Part shown: in pieces, positions 46,303-53,920 of the stretch
How the letters are laid out: every line of letters begins with the position of its first letter
How positions within the stretch are numbered: position 1 is the stretch's first letter
NCBI GenBank assembly: GCA_017474455.1
Contig: JAFVHP010000034.1
Location: 248,001-312,000, forward strand
Length of the DNA: 64,000 bases
Reading direction: 5' to 3'
Origin: Lachnospiraceae bacterium
GTDB taxonomy: Bacteria; Bacillota; Clostridia; Lachnospirales; Lachnospiraceae
Program-made: the position numbers and the translations under genes
The notes under the pieces: model-generated
Databases searched by the model: none
What the model saw: only the letters and a program-made list of their open reading frames with translations
What the model was told of the DNA's origin: nothing

Positions 46303-48183
46303 TCAGAATTCGTCCGGAAGTTCCAGGACATGTTCCTTATTGAATCTGACACAGGCATCCACAAAGCTGTCCAGCGCGACGCCCTGGACCTGCTTGTTGG
46401 ATCCGCGGACGTTGACAGATACCGTTTTCTGTTCGGCTTCCTTGTCGCCGACGACCAGGATGTACGGGTCTTTATAGTTCTTATACATCTTGATCTTCTC
46501 TTTCATATTCCTGTCGCTGTAATCCGCTTCTACCCTGATCCCGGCGGCAGTCAGCCTTTTGAAGACCTCCCTGGCATATGCATTATGCTCTTCCCTGATC
46601 GGAACGATGGCGACCTGGTAGGGGTTGAGCCAGAAGGGGAACGCGCCTTTGAAATTCTCAATGATGATACCGATAAAACGTTCAAGCGAACCATAGATCG
46701 CCCTGTGGATGACTACCGGCATCTCCATGGAACCGTCCTGCGCCTGGTATGTAAGGCCGAAGTTATGCGGCAGCTGGAAATCCAGCTGGATCGTGCCGCA
46801 CTGCCATTCCCTGCCGAGGGCGTCCTTGATCTGCAGATCGATCTTGGGCCCGTAGAATGCGCCGTCACCCTCGTTGATCTCATAACCGCCTTCGCCGTAC
46901 TTGTCGTCAAGTATCTTCTTTAAGGACGCTTCCGCCCTGTTCCATGCTTCGATGTCGCCCATAAAGTCATCCGGCCTTGTGGACAGTTCGGCTCTGTATG
47001 TCACGCCGAAGGTCGAATAGATCTCGTCCGCTATGGAGATGATATCGGCGATCTCAGACTCGATCTGGGATTCCATGACGAAAGTATGGTCGTCATCCTG
47101 CCTGAACTCCTGCACGCGGAAAAGGCCGTTCATCTGTCCGGATTTTTCCTTGCGGTGAAGAACGTCATACTCACTGTACCTGATCGGGAGCTCTTTATAG
47201 GAATGGACTGTCCTTCTGTATGTCATCATGGCATTCGGGCAGTTCATGGGCTTGGCGGACATGGTATCTTCCAGTTCCCTGTCAAATACAGCCGCACCGG
47301 CCTTCATCTTTACAGTGCCGGTCTTTCCCGACTGGTCCTGCAGATTCTCAATGACCTCGGGGATCTCCGCATCTGCCTTCAGAAAGCCGCTTACCCCGGG
47401 GATCATGAACATGTTATTGACATAATGGGCCCAGTGTCCGCTGATGAGCCACAGCTTTTTATTATTAATGACAGGTGCGGATATTTCCGTGTATCCGTGC
47501 TTCTCCTGAAGTGCTCTTGAATAGGAAAGGAGGGTCTGATACAGTTTCCATCCCCTGGGCAGCCAGTAAGGCATACCGGGAGCAGTCTCGTCAAACATGA
47601 ACAGTTCCAGCGCTGCGCCGATCTTCTTGTGGTCCCTCTCCTGGGCTTCCCGGATAAGGTCCTTATGCGCCTTCAGCTGCTGTTTGTCCGGGAAAGCATA
47701 TACATAGATCCTCTGCAGCTGGTCCCTGTGCTCATCGCCGCGCCAGTAAGATCCCGATACGGAACGGATCTCGAACGCGCTGGAAAGAAGGTCCTGGGAA
47801 CTGTCCACGTGGGGTCCCCTGCAGAGATCGACAAAATCATCACCTGTATAATAAATGGTGATCGTCTCGTCCTCCGGCATATCTTCGATCAGTTCCTGCT
47901 TGAATTTCTGGTCGGCGAACATGGAGAGAGCTTCTTCACGGCTGACTTCCTTTACGGTAAACGGTTCCCTGCGCTTTAAGATCTCGCGCATTTTATTCTC
48001 GATGGAAGCAAAATCTTCCGGGCCGAGGTTCCTCGGCAGCAGAAAATCATAATAAAAACCGTCGGCGATCTGAGGACCGATTGCATACTGGACGTTTTCC
48101 CTTCCGAATATTTCCAGCACCGCTTTTGCCAGAATATGCGCCAGGGAATGCCTGTAGCATTCAAGATACTGTTCTTTTTCCAT
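46303..48183 (-). CDS. thrS: Threonyl-tRNA synthetase without the TGS domain
   Basis: A 626-residue ThrRS. It begins directly with the editing domain (RHSLAHILAKAVLEIFG, CRGPHVDSS), so the usual 60-residue N-terminal TGS domain is missing. There is no room for it upstream because the thrH terminator lies there. Catalytic zinc ligands are in KPMNCP, DDDHTF and VIHRAIYGSLERFIG. Between NNMF and KPMNCP the protein has about 40 more residues than typical ThrRS, containing GFLKADAEIPEVIENL and DRELEDTMSA. The C-terminal anticodon domain is normal. The gene ends just before tRNA-Arg. Confidence 0.93.
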   Translation of the reverse strand: MEKEQYLECYRHSLAHILAKAVLEIFGRENVQYAIGPQIADGFYYDFLLPRNLGPEDFASIENKMREILKRREPFTVKEVSREEALSMFADQKFKQELIEDMPEDETITIYYTGDDFVDLCRGPHVDSSQDLLSSAFEIRSVSGSYWRGDEHRDQLQRIYVYAFPDKQQLKAHKDLIREAQERDHKKIGAALELFMFDETAPGMPYWLPRGWKLYQTLLSYSRALQEKHGYTEISAPVINNKKLWLISGHWAHYVNNMFMIPGVSGFLKADAEIPEVIENLQDQSGKTGTVKMKAGAAVFDRELEDTMSAKPMNCPNAMMTYRRTVHSYKELPIRYSEYDVLHRKEKSGQMNGLFRVQEFRQDDDHTFVMESQIESEIADIISIADEIYSTFGVTYRAELSTRPDDFMGDIEAWNRAEASLKKILDDKYGEGGYEINEGDGAFYGPKIDLQIKDALGREWQCGTIQLDFQLPHNFGLTYQAQDGSMEMPVVIHRAIYGSLERFIGIIIENFKGAFPFWLNPYQVAIVPIREEHNAYAREVFKRLTAAGIRVEADYSDRNMKEKIKMYKNYKDPYILVVGDKEAEQKTVSVNVRGSNKQVQGVALDSFVDACVRFNKEHVLELPDEF

Positions 48184-48212
48184 ATTCTCCCCCTGTCAGG
48201 TTATTGTGAGTT

Positions 48213-48259
48213 AAAAAAACTGCCGTTCCAGATGTTCTGTCCTTTCTGTATACGGCAGC
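48213..48259 (-). terminator. Rho-independent terminator after thrH
   Basis: On the minus strand CTGCCGT and ACGGCAG pair around a loop of about 25 bases and are followed by TTTTTTT. It separates thrH from thrS. Confidence 0.75.
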
Positions 48260-48284
48260 TGTTTATCATATTTCCAAGGACCGG

Positions 48285-48893
48285 TCAAAGCTCGTTTTCA
48301 ATTGCGAGGCATAGATCCCCGAAGGATTCAAAGGCCGGAATATCCGGATTGTCTTCCCGTATCCTGGGCGTGGACCTGAAGAGAAAACCTGCCTTTCCTT
48401 CCCTGATCATGGCCAGATCGTTATAACTGTCTCCGGCAGCGATCACATCAAAACCTATGGACTTCAGGGCTTTGACGGTCGCAAGTTTTGACTGGGCCAC
48501 CCTCATCCGGTATCCGCTGATCATTCCGTCCGGGCCGATCTCAAGCGTATTGCAGAAGATCGTGGGATACCCCAGCTTTTCCATAAGCGGCATCGCGAAC
48601 TGTGTAAAAGTGTCGCTCAGGATGAGGACCTGCGTTTTGGTCCGCAGCCTGTCAAGGAACTCTTTTGCGCCTTCCAGCGGTTCGATCCCGCGGATCGTAT
48701 CCTGGATCCTGGAAAGGCCGAGTCCATGCTCCCTGAGGATATCCATCCGGTAGTGCATCAGTTTGTCGTAATCCGGCTCATCCCGTGTTGTACGTGTCAG
48801 TTCCGGTATTCCTGTCTCTTTCGCGAACGCGATCCAGATCTCCGGCACCAGCACGCCTTCCATATCAAGACAAACTATATTCATGCCTGACAT
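48285..48893 (-). CDS. thrH: ThrH: phosphoserine phosphatase / phosphoserine-homoserine phosphotransferase
   Basis: A 202-residue HAD-family enzyme closely resembling ThrH, which hydrolyses phosphoserine and can pass the phosphate to homoserine. Motif I is VCLDMEGVLVPEIWIAF (nucleophile in DMEG), motif II LILSDTFTQF, motif III lysine in QSKLATVKAL and motif IV AGDSYNDLAMI. Homoserine phosphate is the thrC substrate, so this enzyme could feed threonine synthesis; thrC lies 14 kb away. The gene follows efp by 6 bases. Confidence 0.88.
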   Translation of the reverse strand: MSGMNIVCLDMEGVLVPEIWIAFAKETGIPELTRTTRDEPDYDKLMHYRMDILREHGLGLSRIQDTIRGIEPLEGAKEFLDRLRTKTQVLILSDTFTQFAMPLMEKLGYPTIFCNTLEIGPDGMISGYRMRVAQSKLATVKALKSIGFDVIAAGDSYNDLAMIREGKAGFLFRSTPRIREDNPDIPAFESFGDLCLAIENEL

Positions 48894-48899
48894 TGCGTA

Positions 48900-49457
48900 T
48901 TATGCTCTGGAAAGATACTCGCCTGTACGTGTATCGATCTTGATACGCTCGCCTATCCCTACGAACAGCGGAACACTGACCTGGGCGCCGGTCTCAACGA
49001 TCGCGGGCTTGGTGGCACCGGTCGCGGTATTGCCCTTGACGCCGGGTTCTGTTTCCGTGATCTCAAGTTCAACGAAAAGAGGCGGTTCAACATCAAACGC
49101 ATTGCCGTTATAGGATACGATCTTGACCATCTCGTTTTCTTTGACGAACTTCATGGATTCGCCTACGACCTCGGGGCCGAGAGCGATCTGATCATAGTTT
49201 TCCGTGTCCATAAAGGTGTAAAGATCACCGTCGTTGTAGAGATACTGATATTCCTTCCTGTCGATCCTTGCCTGAGGGAATTTTTCAGTCGGTCTGAAAG
49301 TTGTCTCGGTAACGCCGCCGTTGATGATATCTTTAAGCTTCGTACGGACAAATGCAGCACCTTTTCCGGGCTTGACATGCTGGAATTCGATAATTTCATA
49401 AACAACGCCGTCTTTTTCGATCGTTATACCGTTCCTGAAATCACTGGCAGAAATCAT
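48900..49457 (-). CDS. efp: Translation elongation factor P
   Basis: A 185-residue EF-P, which rescues ribosomes stalled at polyproline. The loop [10 protein letters not shown] places the functional lysine at residue 32. The KOW-like N-terminal and two OB domains are full length, ending [25 protein letters not shown] precedes the ATG. The genes for the enzymes that modify this lysine in other bacteria are not in the window. It is driven by a promoter abutting the aroQ stop. Confidence 0.97.
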   Translation of the reverse strand: MISASDFRNGITIEKDGVVYEIIEFQHVKPGKGAAFVRTKLKDIINGGVTETTFRPTEKFPQARIDRKEYQYLYNDGDLYTFMDTENYDQIALGPEVVGESMKFVKENEMVKIVSYNGNAFDVEPPLFVELEITETEPGVKGNTATGATKPAIVETGAQVSVPLFVGIGERIKIDTRTGEYLSRA

Positions 49458-49495
49458 ACCTTATCCTCCGTTTTTTCATGGTCAAATACTTTTGT

Positions 49496-49524
49496 ATTGT
49501 ACAATGCTGTACCTGTTTTTTCAA
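49496..49524 (-). promoter_or_regulatory. efp promoter, TTGAAA-N17-TACAAT
   Basis: On the minus strand TTGAAA (49519-49524) directly follows the aroQ stop, and TACAAT (49496-49501) lies 17 bases further on. It is about 40 bases before the efp start and has the same -10 as gap. Confidence 0.75.
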
Positions 49525-49959
49525 TCATTTATGTTTCAGAATGTAATCTACCGCCTCAAGATATCCGTCAAGGCCGTGCCCGCATATCTGGGCATCGCAG
49601 GCCGGGGCTGTTACGGAGACGCTGCGGAAATCCTCCCTGGCGTAAATATCCGAAATATGGATCTCGACTTTCGTCACGAAGACACTTTTAAGAGCATCAT
49701 GTATGGCGTAGCTGTAATGCGTATAGGCACCCGGATTGATCACCAGGCCGGCCACATCATCCTCATAGTACAGTTCCTGAAGTCTGTCTATGATCGCGCC
49801 TTCATGGTTGCTCTGCCAGCACTCGATCTCTATTCCTTCCCTTTCCGCCTTCTCCCGGAGCATATCCGTCAGATAGCCGTAATCCTTTTCCCCGTATATG
49901 CTTTTTTCCCTGATGCCGAGAAAATTAAGATTCGGCCCGTTGATCACCACTATTTTCAT
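49525..49959 (-). CDS. aroQ: 3-dehydroquinate dehydratase, type II
   Basis: A 144-residue type II dehydroquinase forming 3-dehydroshikimate. Conserved segments: MKIVVINGPNLNFLGIRE, SIYGEKDY with the catalytic Tyr, WQSNHEGAIID, NPGAYTHYSYAIHDAL and VEIHISDIYAREDFR. The start overlaps the end of the aroE-aroK fusion by 35 bases in another frame, so translation is probably coupled and three shikimate-pathway activities are produced together. Confidence 0.95.
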   Translation of the reverse strand: MKIVVINGPNLNFLGIREKSIYGEKDYGYLTDMLREKAEREGIEIECWQSNHEGAIIDRLQELYYEDDVAGLVINPGAYTHYSYAIHDALKSVFVTKVEIHISDIYAREDFRSVSVTAPACDAQICGHGLDGYLEAVDYILKHK

Positions 49960-51388
49960 GCTGTCCTCCGTATCCGGTCTTTTCCATGATCCCGGCGGCG
50001 ATCTTTCTCGCCGTCAGACTGCCGGCATCAATAATGATATCCGCGCTTTCAGAATACAGATCTTCCCTCATGGCGATAAGCCGGGCGATCCTCTGTTCTT
50101 TATCCTCCCCTTCAAGGAGCGGCCTGGTACTGTCGCCTTCAAGCCTTCTGACCACATCCGCAGCAGTGACTCTCAGCCAGACAACGGTCCCGGCTTTATG
50201 CAGAAGCTCCCGGTTCTCATCCCTTAAGACAATGCCCCCGCCGGTCGCATAAACTGCCGCTTCCTGCCGGTCTTTTCCGGCCAGTTCCCTCAGAAGCCCC
50301 GTTTCAAGGTCCCTGAAATACGCTTCACCTTCGTCTGCGAAGATCTCATTGATGCTCCGGCCTTCTCTCTGCTCGATGATGCAGTCTGTATCGAGCAGTT
50401 TTAATCCCAGCATCTCTGCCAGTTCCTTCCCGACAGTAGTCTTTCCGCTTCCCATGAAGCCTGTCAGAACGATGCTGCCCTGTGTGTTTCTTCCGGTCTG
50501 CAGGAACAGTTTTCTGCCGATCTCGTCGAGGATGCCGGTATCGATACTGCCACCGGCACCTGCAGCCTGCATCCAACGTTCATAGGAAGCCGCTGCCTGG
50601 TAGAGCAGCATCCCGGTCCCGTTTACACACTCCGTTCCTTCCCTGCCGGATGATCTGCATTTCTTTAAAAACGCGGTCTCCTTTGGAGTATAGATCAGAT
50701 CGTACGCAAACCCGATCCGCCTGTAGATTTCCCCGCTCTGTACCGGCAGCGTGTCTGTATCCGGGTACAGTCCCGCGCTTGTGCACTGAATGGCCAAAAT
50801 ACCATCCGGCAGTTTACGGGCATCGTTATCCGAGTCGGAAAGCAGAACGATTTCCATGCCCGGGAAATATCTGTGCAGATCTTCAGCCAGAGCTTTCGCC
50901 CTTTCGTAAGATCTGTTGATCACGTACAGTGAGCGAACACCTCTTTCCCCGCAGAGACAGGCGGCGGCTCTGGCAGCTCCGCCGGCGCCGATGATAAGGA
51001 CTTCCGAAAGCTTTTCCAGGCAGACCCCGTGTCTTTTAAGGTCTCTTTCCAGCCCCAGGATGTCCGTATTGCAGCCTGTATATCCGTCCGAAGTCCTGAC
51101 AAGGGTATTTACCGCGCCTATCTTTGCGGCCAGCGGGTCGACGGAAACAAGATATTTGATCACTTCCGTTTTATACGGGACGGTCACATTCAGGCCGGTG
51201 ATCCCAAGGGAAAAAGCGCCGTGAACGGCTTTCTCGAGGGCATCCTCTTCGTTTCTTACATGGAAGGGAAGGTATGCCGAATTGATGTGCAGTTTTTCGG
51301 CGAATGTATTATGGATCAGCGGCGAAAGCGTATGCTCAACGGGATCTCCGATCAGGCCGAGTACAAGGGTATGTCCGTCAATTCTCAT
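49925..51388 (-). CDS. aroE: Bifunctional shikimate dehydrogenase / shikimate kinase
   Basis: A 487-residue AroE-AroK fusion. Residues 1-285 are shikimate dehydrogenase: GDPVEHTLSPLIHN, the NVTVPYKTEV catalytic lysine at 73, GCNTDILG with Asp109, the NADP motif IIGAGGAARAA, and NGTGMLLYQAA. Residues 303-475 are shikimate kinase: P-loop GFMGSGKTT (310-318), LLDTDCIIEQREGRSINEIF, YATGGGIVLRDENR and a lid around DSTRPLLEG. The fusion covers two consecutive steps, from 3-dehydroshikimate to shikimate 3-phosphate. It overlaps yqeG by 11 bases and aroQ by 35. Confidence 0.95.
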   Translation of the reverse strand: MRIDGHTLVLGLIGDPVEHTLSPLIHNTFAEKLHINSAYLPFHVRNEEDALEKAVHGAFSLGITGLNVTVPYKTEVIKYLVSVDPLAAKIGAVNTLVRTSDGYTGCNTDILGLERDLKRHGVCLEKLSEVLIIGAGGAARAAACLCGERGVRSLYVINRSYERAKALAEDLHRYFPGMEIVLLSDSDNDARKLPDGILAIQCTSAGLYPDTDTLPVQSGEIYRRIGFAYDLIYTPKETAFLKKCRSSGREGTECVNGTGMLLYQAAASYERWMQAAGAGGSIDTGILDEIGRKLFLQTGRNTQGSIVLTGFMGSGKTTVGKELAEMLGLKLLDTDCIIEQREGRSINEIFADEGEAYFRDLETGLLRELAGKDRQEAAVYATGGGIVLRDENRELLHKAGTVVWLRVTAADVVRRLEGDSTRPLLEGEDKEQRIARLIAMREDLYSESADIIIDAGSLTARKIAAGIMEKTGYGGQHENSGDQRAES

Positions 51389-51881
51389 GGTGTGTCATTC
51401 TGTAGAGCCACAGTACAGGCTTTTCTATTATCCTTTTCAGTATTATCTGGATCTCTTCTTTGTCAGTAAAAGGACTTGTCAGGATCGTATAGGCTCCTGC
51501 CCTGTTCCCGCCCCATATGTCCGTATAGATCTGGTCACCGATCACCAGGGTGGCGGCAGGTGTCGTCCCCATGATCTCCATCGCTTTAAGATAGCCGCGG
51601 CGGGATGGTTTGGCGGCTTTCGGAACATAGGGGACCCGCACGGCCTCCGCAAAGGAGGAAACGCGCGGGCCCTTATTATTGGATACGGTAATGATACTGA
51701 ATCCGATCTTCTTCAGCTTTTCGACCAGTCCGTAAGCCCTGTCATCGGCCGGAGCGTCGGGAAGGACCAGGGTATTGTCTATATCATAGATGATCCCCCT
51801 GAACCCTTCCTCATAAAGCCTTTCATAGGGTATATCATACGCTGACGCGGCCAGCTCATCGGCAAAGAGACCTTTACCCAT
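51378..51881 (-). CDS. yqeG: YqeG-type HAD phosphatase
   Basis: A 167-residue HAD subfamily IIIA phosphatase. Motif I is GIIYDIDNTLVLPDAPADD, motif II Ser/Thr in IITVSNNK, motif III lysine in KPSRRGYLKAM and motif IV VIGDQIYTDIWGGNRAG. The closest known family, YqeG, includes phosphatidylglycerophosphate-type phosphatases in some lineages, but the substrate is unproven here. The start overlaps nothing upstream; nrdR ends 6 bases earlier. Confidence 0.88.
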   Translation of the reverse strand: MGKGLFADELAASAYDIPYERLYEEGFRGIIYDIDNTLVLPDAPADDRAYGLVEKLKKIGFSIITVSNNKGPRVSSFAEAVRVPYVPKAAKPSRRGYLKAMEIMGTTPAATLVIGDQIYTDIWGGNRAGAYTILTSPFTDKEEIQIILKRIIEKPVLWLYRMTHHEN

Positions 51882-51887
51882 ATGCCG

Positions 51888-52373
51888 TCAGGATTCCTTT
51901 GAAGAACGCGCAGCTTTTCTGTCGGCCTTCAGCACTTTCTGAAGCTCCTCCATGAATGTCTCCACATCCTTGAATTCCCTGTAAACAGATGCGAACCTTA
52001 CATAGGCGACGGGATCCAGGTCATGGATCCTGTTCATGACAAGCTCTCCTATCTCCTGTGACGAGATCTCCTTTTCTTCTCTGTCGTAGATCACAGCCTC
52101 GATCTCATCTACCACTTTTTTGATTTGTCCTACACTGACAGGACGCTTATGGCAGGCCCGGAGGATCCCGCCTTCGATCTTGGACCGGTCATAGGGTTCA
52201 CGGTTATTATCTTTTTTGATCACGACCAGCGGTATGGACTCGATCTTCTCATAGGTCGTGAACCGTCTGTTGCACTGGTCGCAGATCCGGCGCCTCCTGA
52301 TGGAATTATTGTCTTCTACCGGACGTGAATCGATAACTCTTGTATCTTCAGCTGAACAATAGGGACATTTCAT
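51888..52373 (-). CDS. nrdR: Transcriptional repressor NrdR
   Basis: A 161-residue NrdR, which senses ATP/dATP and represses ribonucleotide reductase genes. The N-terminal zinc ribbon is [10 protein letters not shown] with a second CDQCNRRF pair; the ATP-cone domain follows ([24 protein letters not shown]). Length is typical apart from a slightly longer basic tail ([13 protein letters not shown]). No reductase genes or NrdR boxes are visible in the window. Confidence 0.96.
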   Translation of the reverse strand: MKCPYCSAEDTRVIDSRPVEDNNSIRRRRICDQCNRRFTTYEKIESIPLVVIKKDNNREPYDRSKIEGGILRACHKRPVSVGQIKKVVDEIEAVIYDREEKEISSQEIGELVMNRIHDLDPVAYVRFASVYREFKDVETFMEELQKVLKADRKAARSSKES

Positions 52374-52406
52374 ATCTTTTACCTTAATGAATCTACTGGC
52401 CTGCAG

Positions 52407-53585
52407 TTACTCTTTTTTATCCTCTTCCCTGCCGGACTGGTCGGAAAGTTTCCGGAAGACACCGGCTGCAAAATCCCTGCCGCCTATACCGAACGCGATC
52501 GCAAAGGCTACGGCAAGCGCTGCCACGATCATGATAAATGCCGAATTGACGATCTCGGGGGCAATGCCGAGCTGGTTCAGGATCATGAAAGCGGCAAGAA
52601 CGAGTATCGCGATCCTCGCAAGTACTGCGTAAGTCTTGAAACCGCCCTTATTGAGAGCTTTTTCGGCAAGCGAAGAAGCGATCATGGCGAGAACGAAAAT
52701 AATGACTGCCGCAAGCGCCCTGGGCATATAAGCAATGATCGTCGTACCGATCTCTGACAGGATGCCCAGCCTGAGGATGCTGAAACCTTCCACTGTGAAA
52801 AAAATGATGATCACAATGTTGACGATCGTTCCGGCCAGTCTGGAAATGACGATATTCTGCGTCTTTCCTTCAAGCTGTTCCATTTTGCTGTCGATACCGG
52901 TGGATGCGATCAGCCGTTTCACGATCTGGCCGGCGAACCTTCCGATAACAGTGCCGATGAAGATGATGAGAGCTGCAACGATTATGTTCGGTATGAATCC
53001 GAAGATAATATTGAGCATGCTTATGGCAGGATCGGTGATCGCTTTGATGTTCAGAGCCTGGAGGGCTATGATGATCACGGGGATCACGATCAGCACATAA
53101 ATGATATAGGCGATCGTTACGGAAAGCTTTCCGGTCTCATTCACTTCGATCCCGGCTTTCTTCTGCAGTTCATCCACTTTGATCCTGTTGAATACAGGAA
53201 TAAGCAGCTGACGGACCAGCTTTGCGACAAGCAGGCCGACGACCAGTATGATCACCGCCGCCAGGATATTCGGAACATAACCCCAGATCGTATTGAGCAG
53301 GCCCAGTATCGGAGCAGCTACGGAAGATACCCCGAGGATACTGAAGATGCCGGGCACAAAGAGCAGGAACACAAGAAAATAAACCAGTTTGCCGACATAT
53401 TCCTTTGTCGCACCGGCTTTGTTCTGCGTCGCCAGATCCGCCTTTTCAAAGAGGCCGTCCAGTCTGGTCTTTCCTATCAGCTTGATCGCGAGCATTTTTG
53501 CCAGTGCCGCAACGATGAATGCCGCAGCAAGAAGCAAAGCCGCTTTAAGGACTATCCAGAGTCCGCTTAATACAACACTGTCCAT
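52407..53585 (-). CDS. Membrane protein with three conserved TM-helix repeats (mechanosensitive-channel-like)
   Basis: A 392-residue polytopic protein built of repeats of the family often annotated as mechanosensitive-channel conserved TM helix. Each repeat has a long amphipathic helix pair with an aromatic-Pro-(Asn/Arg) motif: WGYVPNILAAVIILVVGL (about residue 100), FGFIPNIIVAALIIFIGT (about 195) and IAYMPRALAAVIIFVLAM (about 285), with a related stretch near the C-terminus. It lacks the beta-domain of MscS proteins, so channel activity is not implied. The tail is charged (SDQSGREEDKKE). Confidence 0.8.
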   Translation of the reverse strand: MDSVVLSGLWIVLKAALLLAAAFIVAALAKMLAIKLIGKTRLDGLFEKADLATQNKAGATKEYVGKLVYFLVFLLFVPGIFSILGVSSVAAPILGLLNTIWGYVPNILAAVIILVVGLLVAKLVRQLLIPVFNRIKVDELQKKAGIEVNETGKLSVTIAYIIYVLIVIPVIIIALQALNIKAITDPAISMLNIIFGFIPNIIVAALIIFIGTVIGRFAGQIVKRLIASTGIDSKMEQLEGKTQNIVISRLAGTIVNIVIIIFFTVEGFSILRLGILSEIGTTIIAYMPRALAAVIIFVLAMIASSLAEKALNKGGFKTYAVLARIAILVLAAFMILNQLGIAPEIVNSAFIMIVAALAVAFAIAFGIGGRDFAAGVFRKLSDQSGREEDKKE

Positions 53586-53701
53586 CTCCCTGTCCTCCTT
53601 TTTTTAATGATTATGCCAACATATCCCATATATTGGGTCCGGTCATATAGAATAATACCACTTCCTGCGTTTGATTAACAGTTTTCATTCATATCCGGCA
53701 A

Positions 53702-53731
53702 TTGACGGATGCGGCTCTTTAATAGTATAAT
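53702..53731 (+). promoter_or_regulatory. tRNA-Gly promoter, TTGACG-N18-TATAAT
   Basis: TTGACG (53702-53707) and a perfect TATAAT (53726-53731) are spaced by 18 bases and lie 13 bases before the tRNA. Confidence 0.75.
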
Positions 53732-53744
53732 GTGCTTCGTCGAT

Positions 53745-53815
53745 GCAGATGTAGTTCATCGGTAGAACACCAGCTTCCCAAGCTGGGGAGGCGGGTTCGA
53801 TTCCCGTCATCTGCT
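53745..53815 (+). tRNA. tRNA-Gly (anticodon CCC)
   Basis: A 71-base cloverleaf: acceptor GCAGATG pairs with CATCTGC, D arm GTTCATCGGTAGAAC, anticodon stem CCAGC/GCTGG with CCC in the loop, T arm GCGGG-TTCGATT-CCCGT. The discriminator is T; CCA is not encoded. It reads GGG codons and is the only plus-strand RNA gene here. Confidence 0.96.
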
Positions 53816-53819
53816 TAAA

Positions 53820-53870
53820 AAACCCGGAAAGCCAGTAAGATCAATGGTTTCCGGGTTTATTTTTTATTTA
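53820..53870 (+). terminator. Terminator after tRNA-Gly
   Basis: AAACCCGGAAA-CC pairs with GGTTTCCGGGTTT with one bulged base, followed by ATTTTTTATTTATT. It starts a few bases after the tRNA 3' end. Confidence 0.85.
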
Positions 53871-53890
53871 TTGACCGCATTTTGACCGCA
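53871..53890 (+). repeat. Tandem TTGACCGCA repeats beside tRNA-Gly
   Basis: TTGACCGCA occurs at 53871-53879 and again at 53882-53890, right after the tRNA terminator and 31 bases before the end of the convergent c-di-GMP gene. Paired short repeats of this kind next to tRNA genes can be binding sites left by site-specific integrases. No integrase is present, so this remains a suggestion. Confidence 0.35.
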
Positions 53891-53920
53891 GCAGCGGGAT
53901 CGCTCATTTACTGATGTAAA

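Noticed and set aside
48184..48284. A separate or frameshifted TGS domain upstream of thrS
   Set aside because: The interval is only about 100 bases and contains the thrH terminator; no TGS-like residues appear in any frame.
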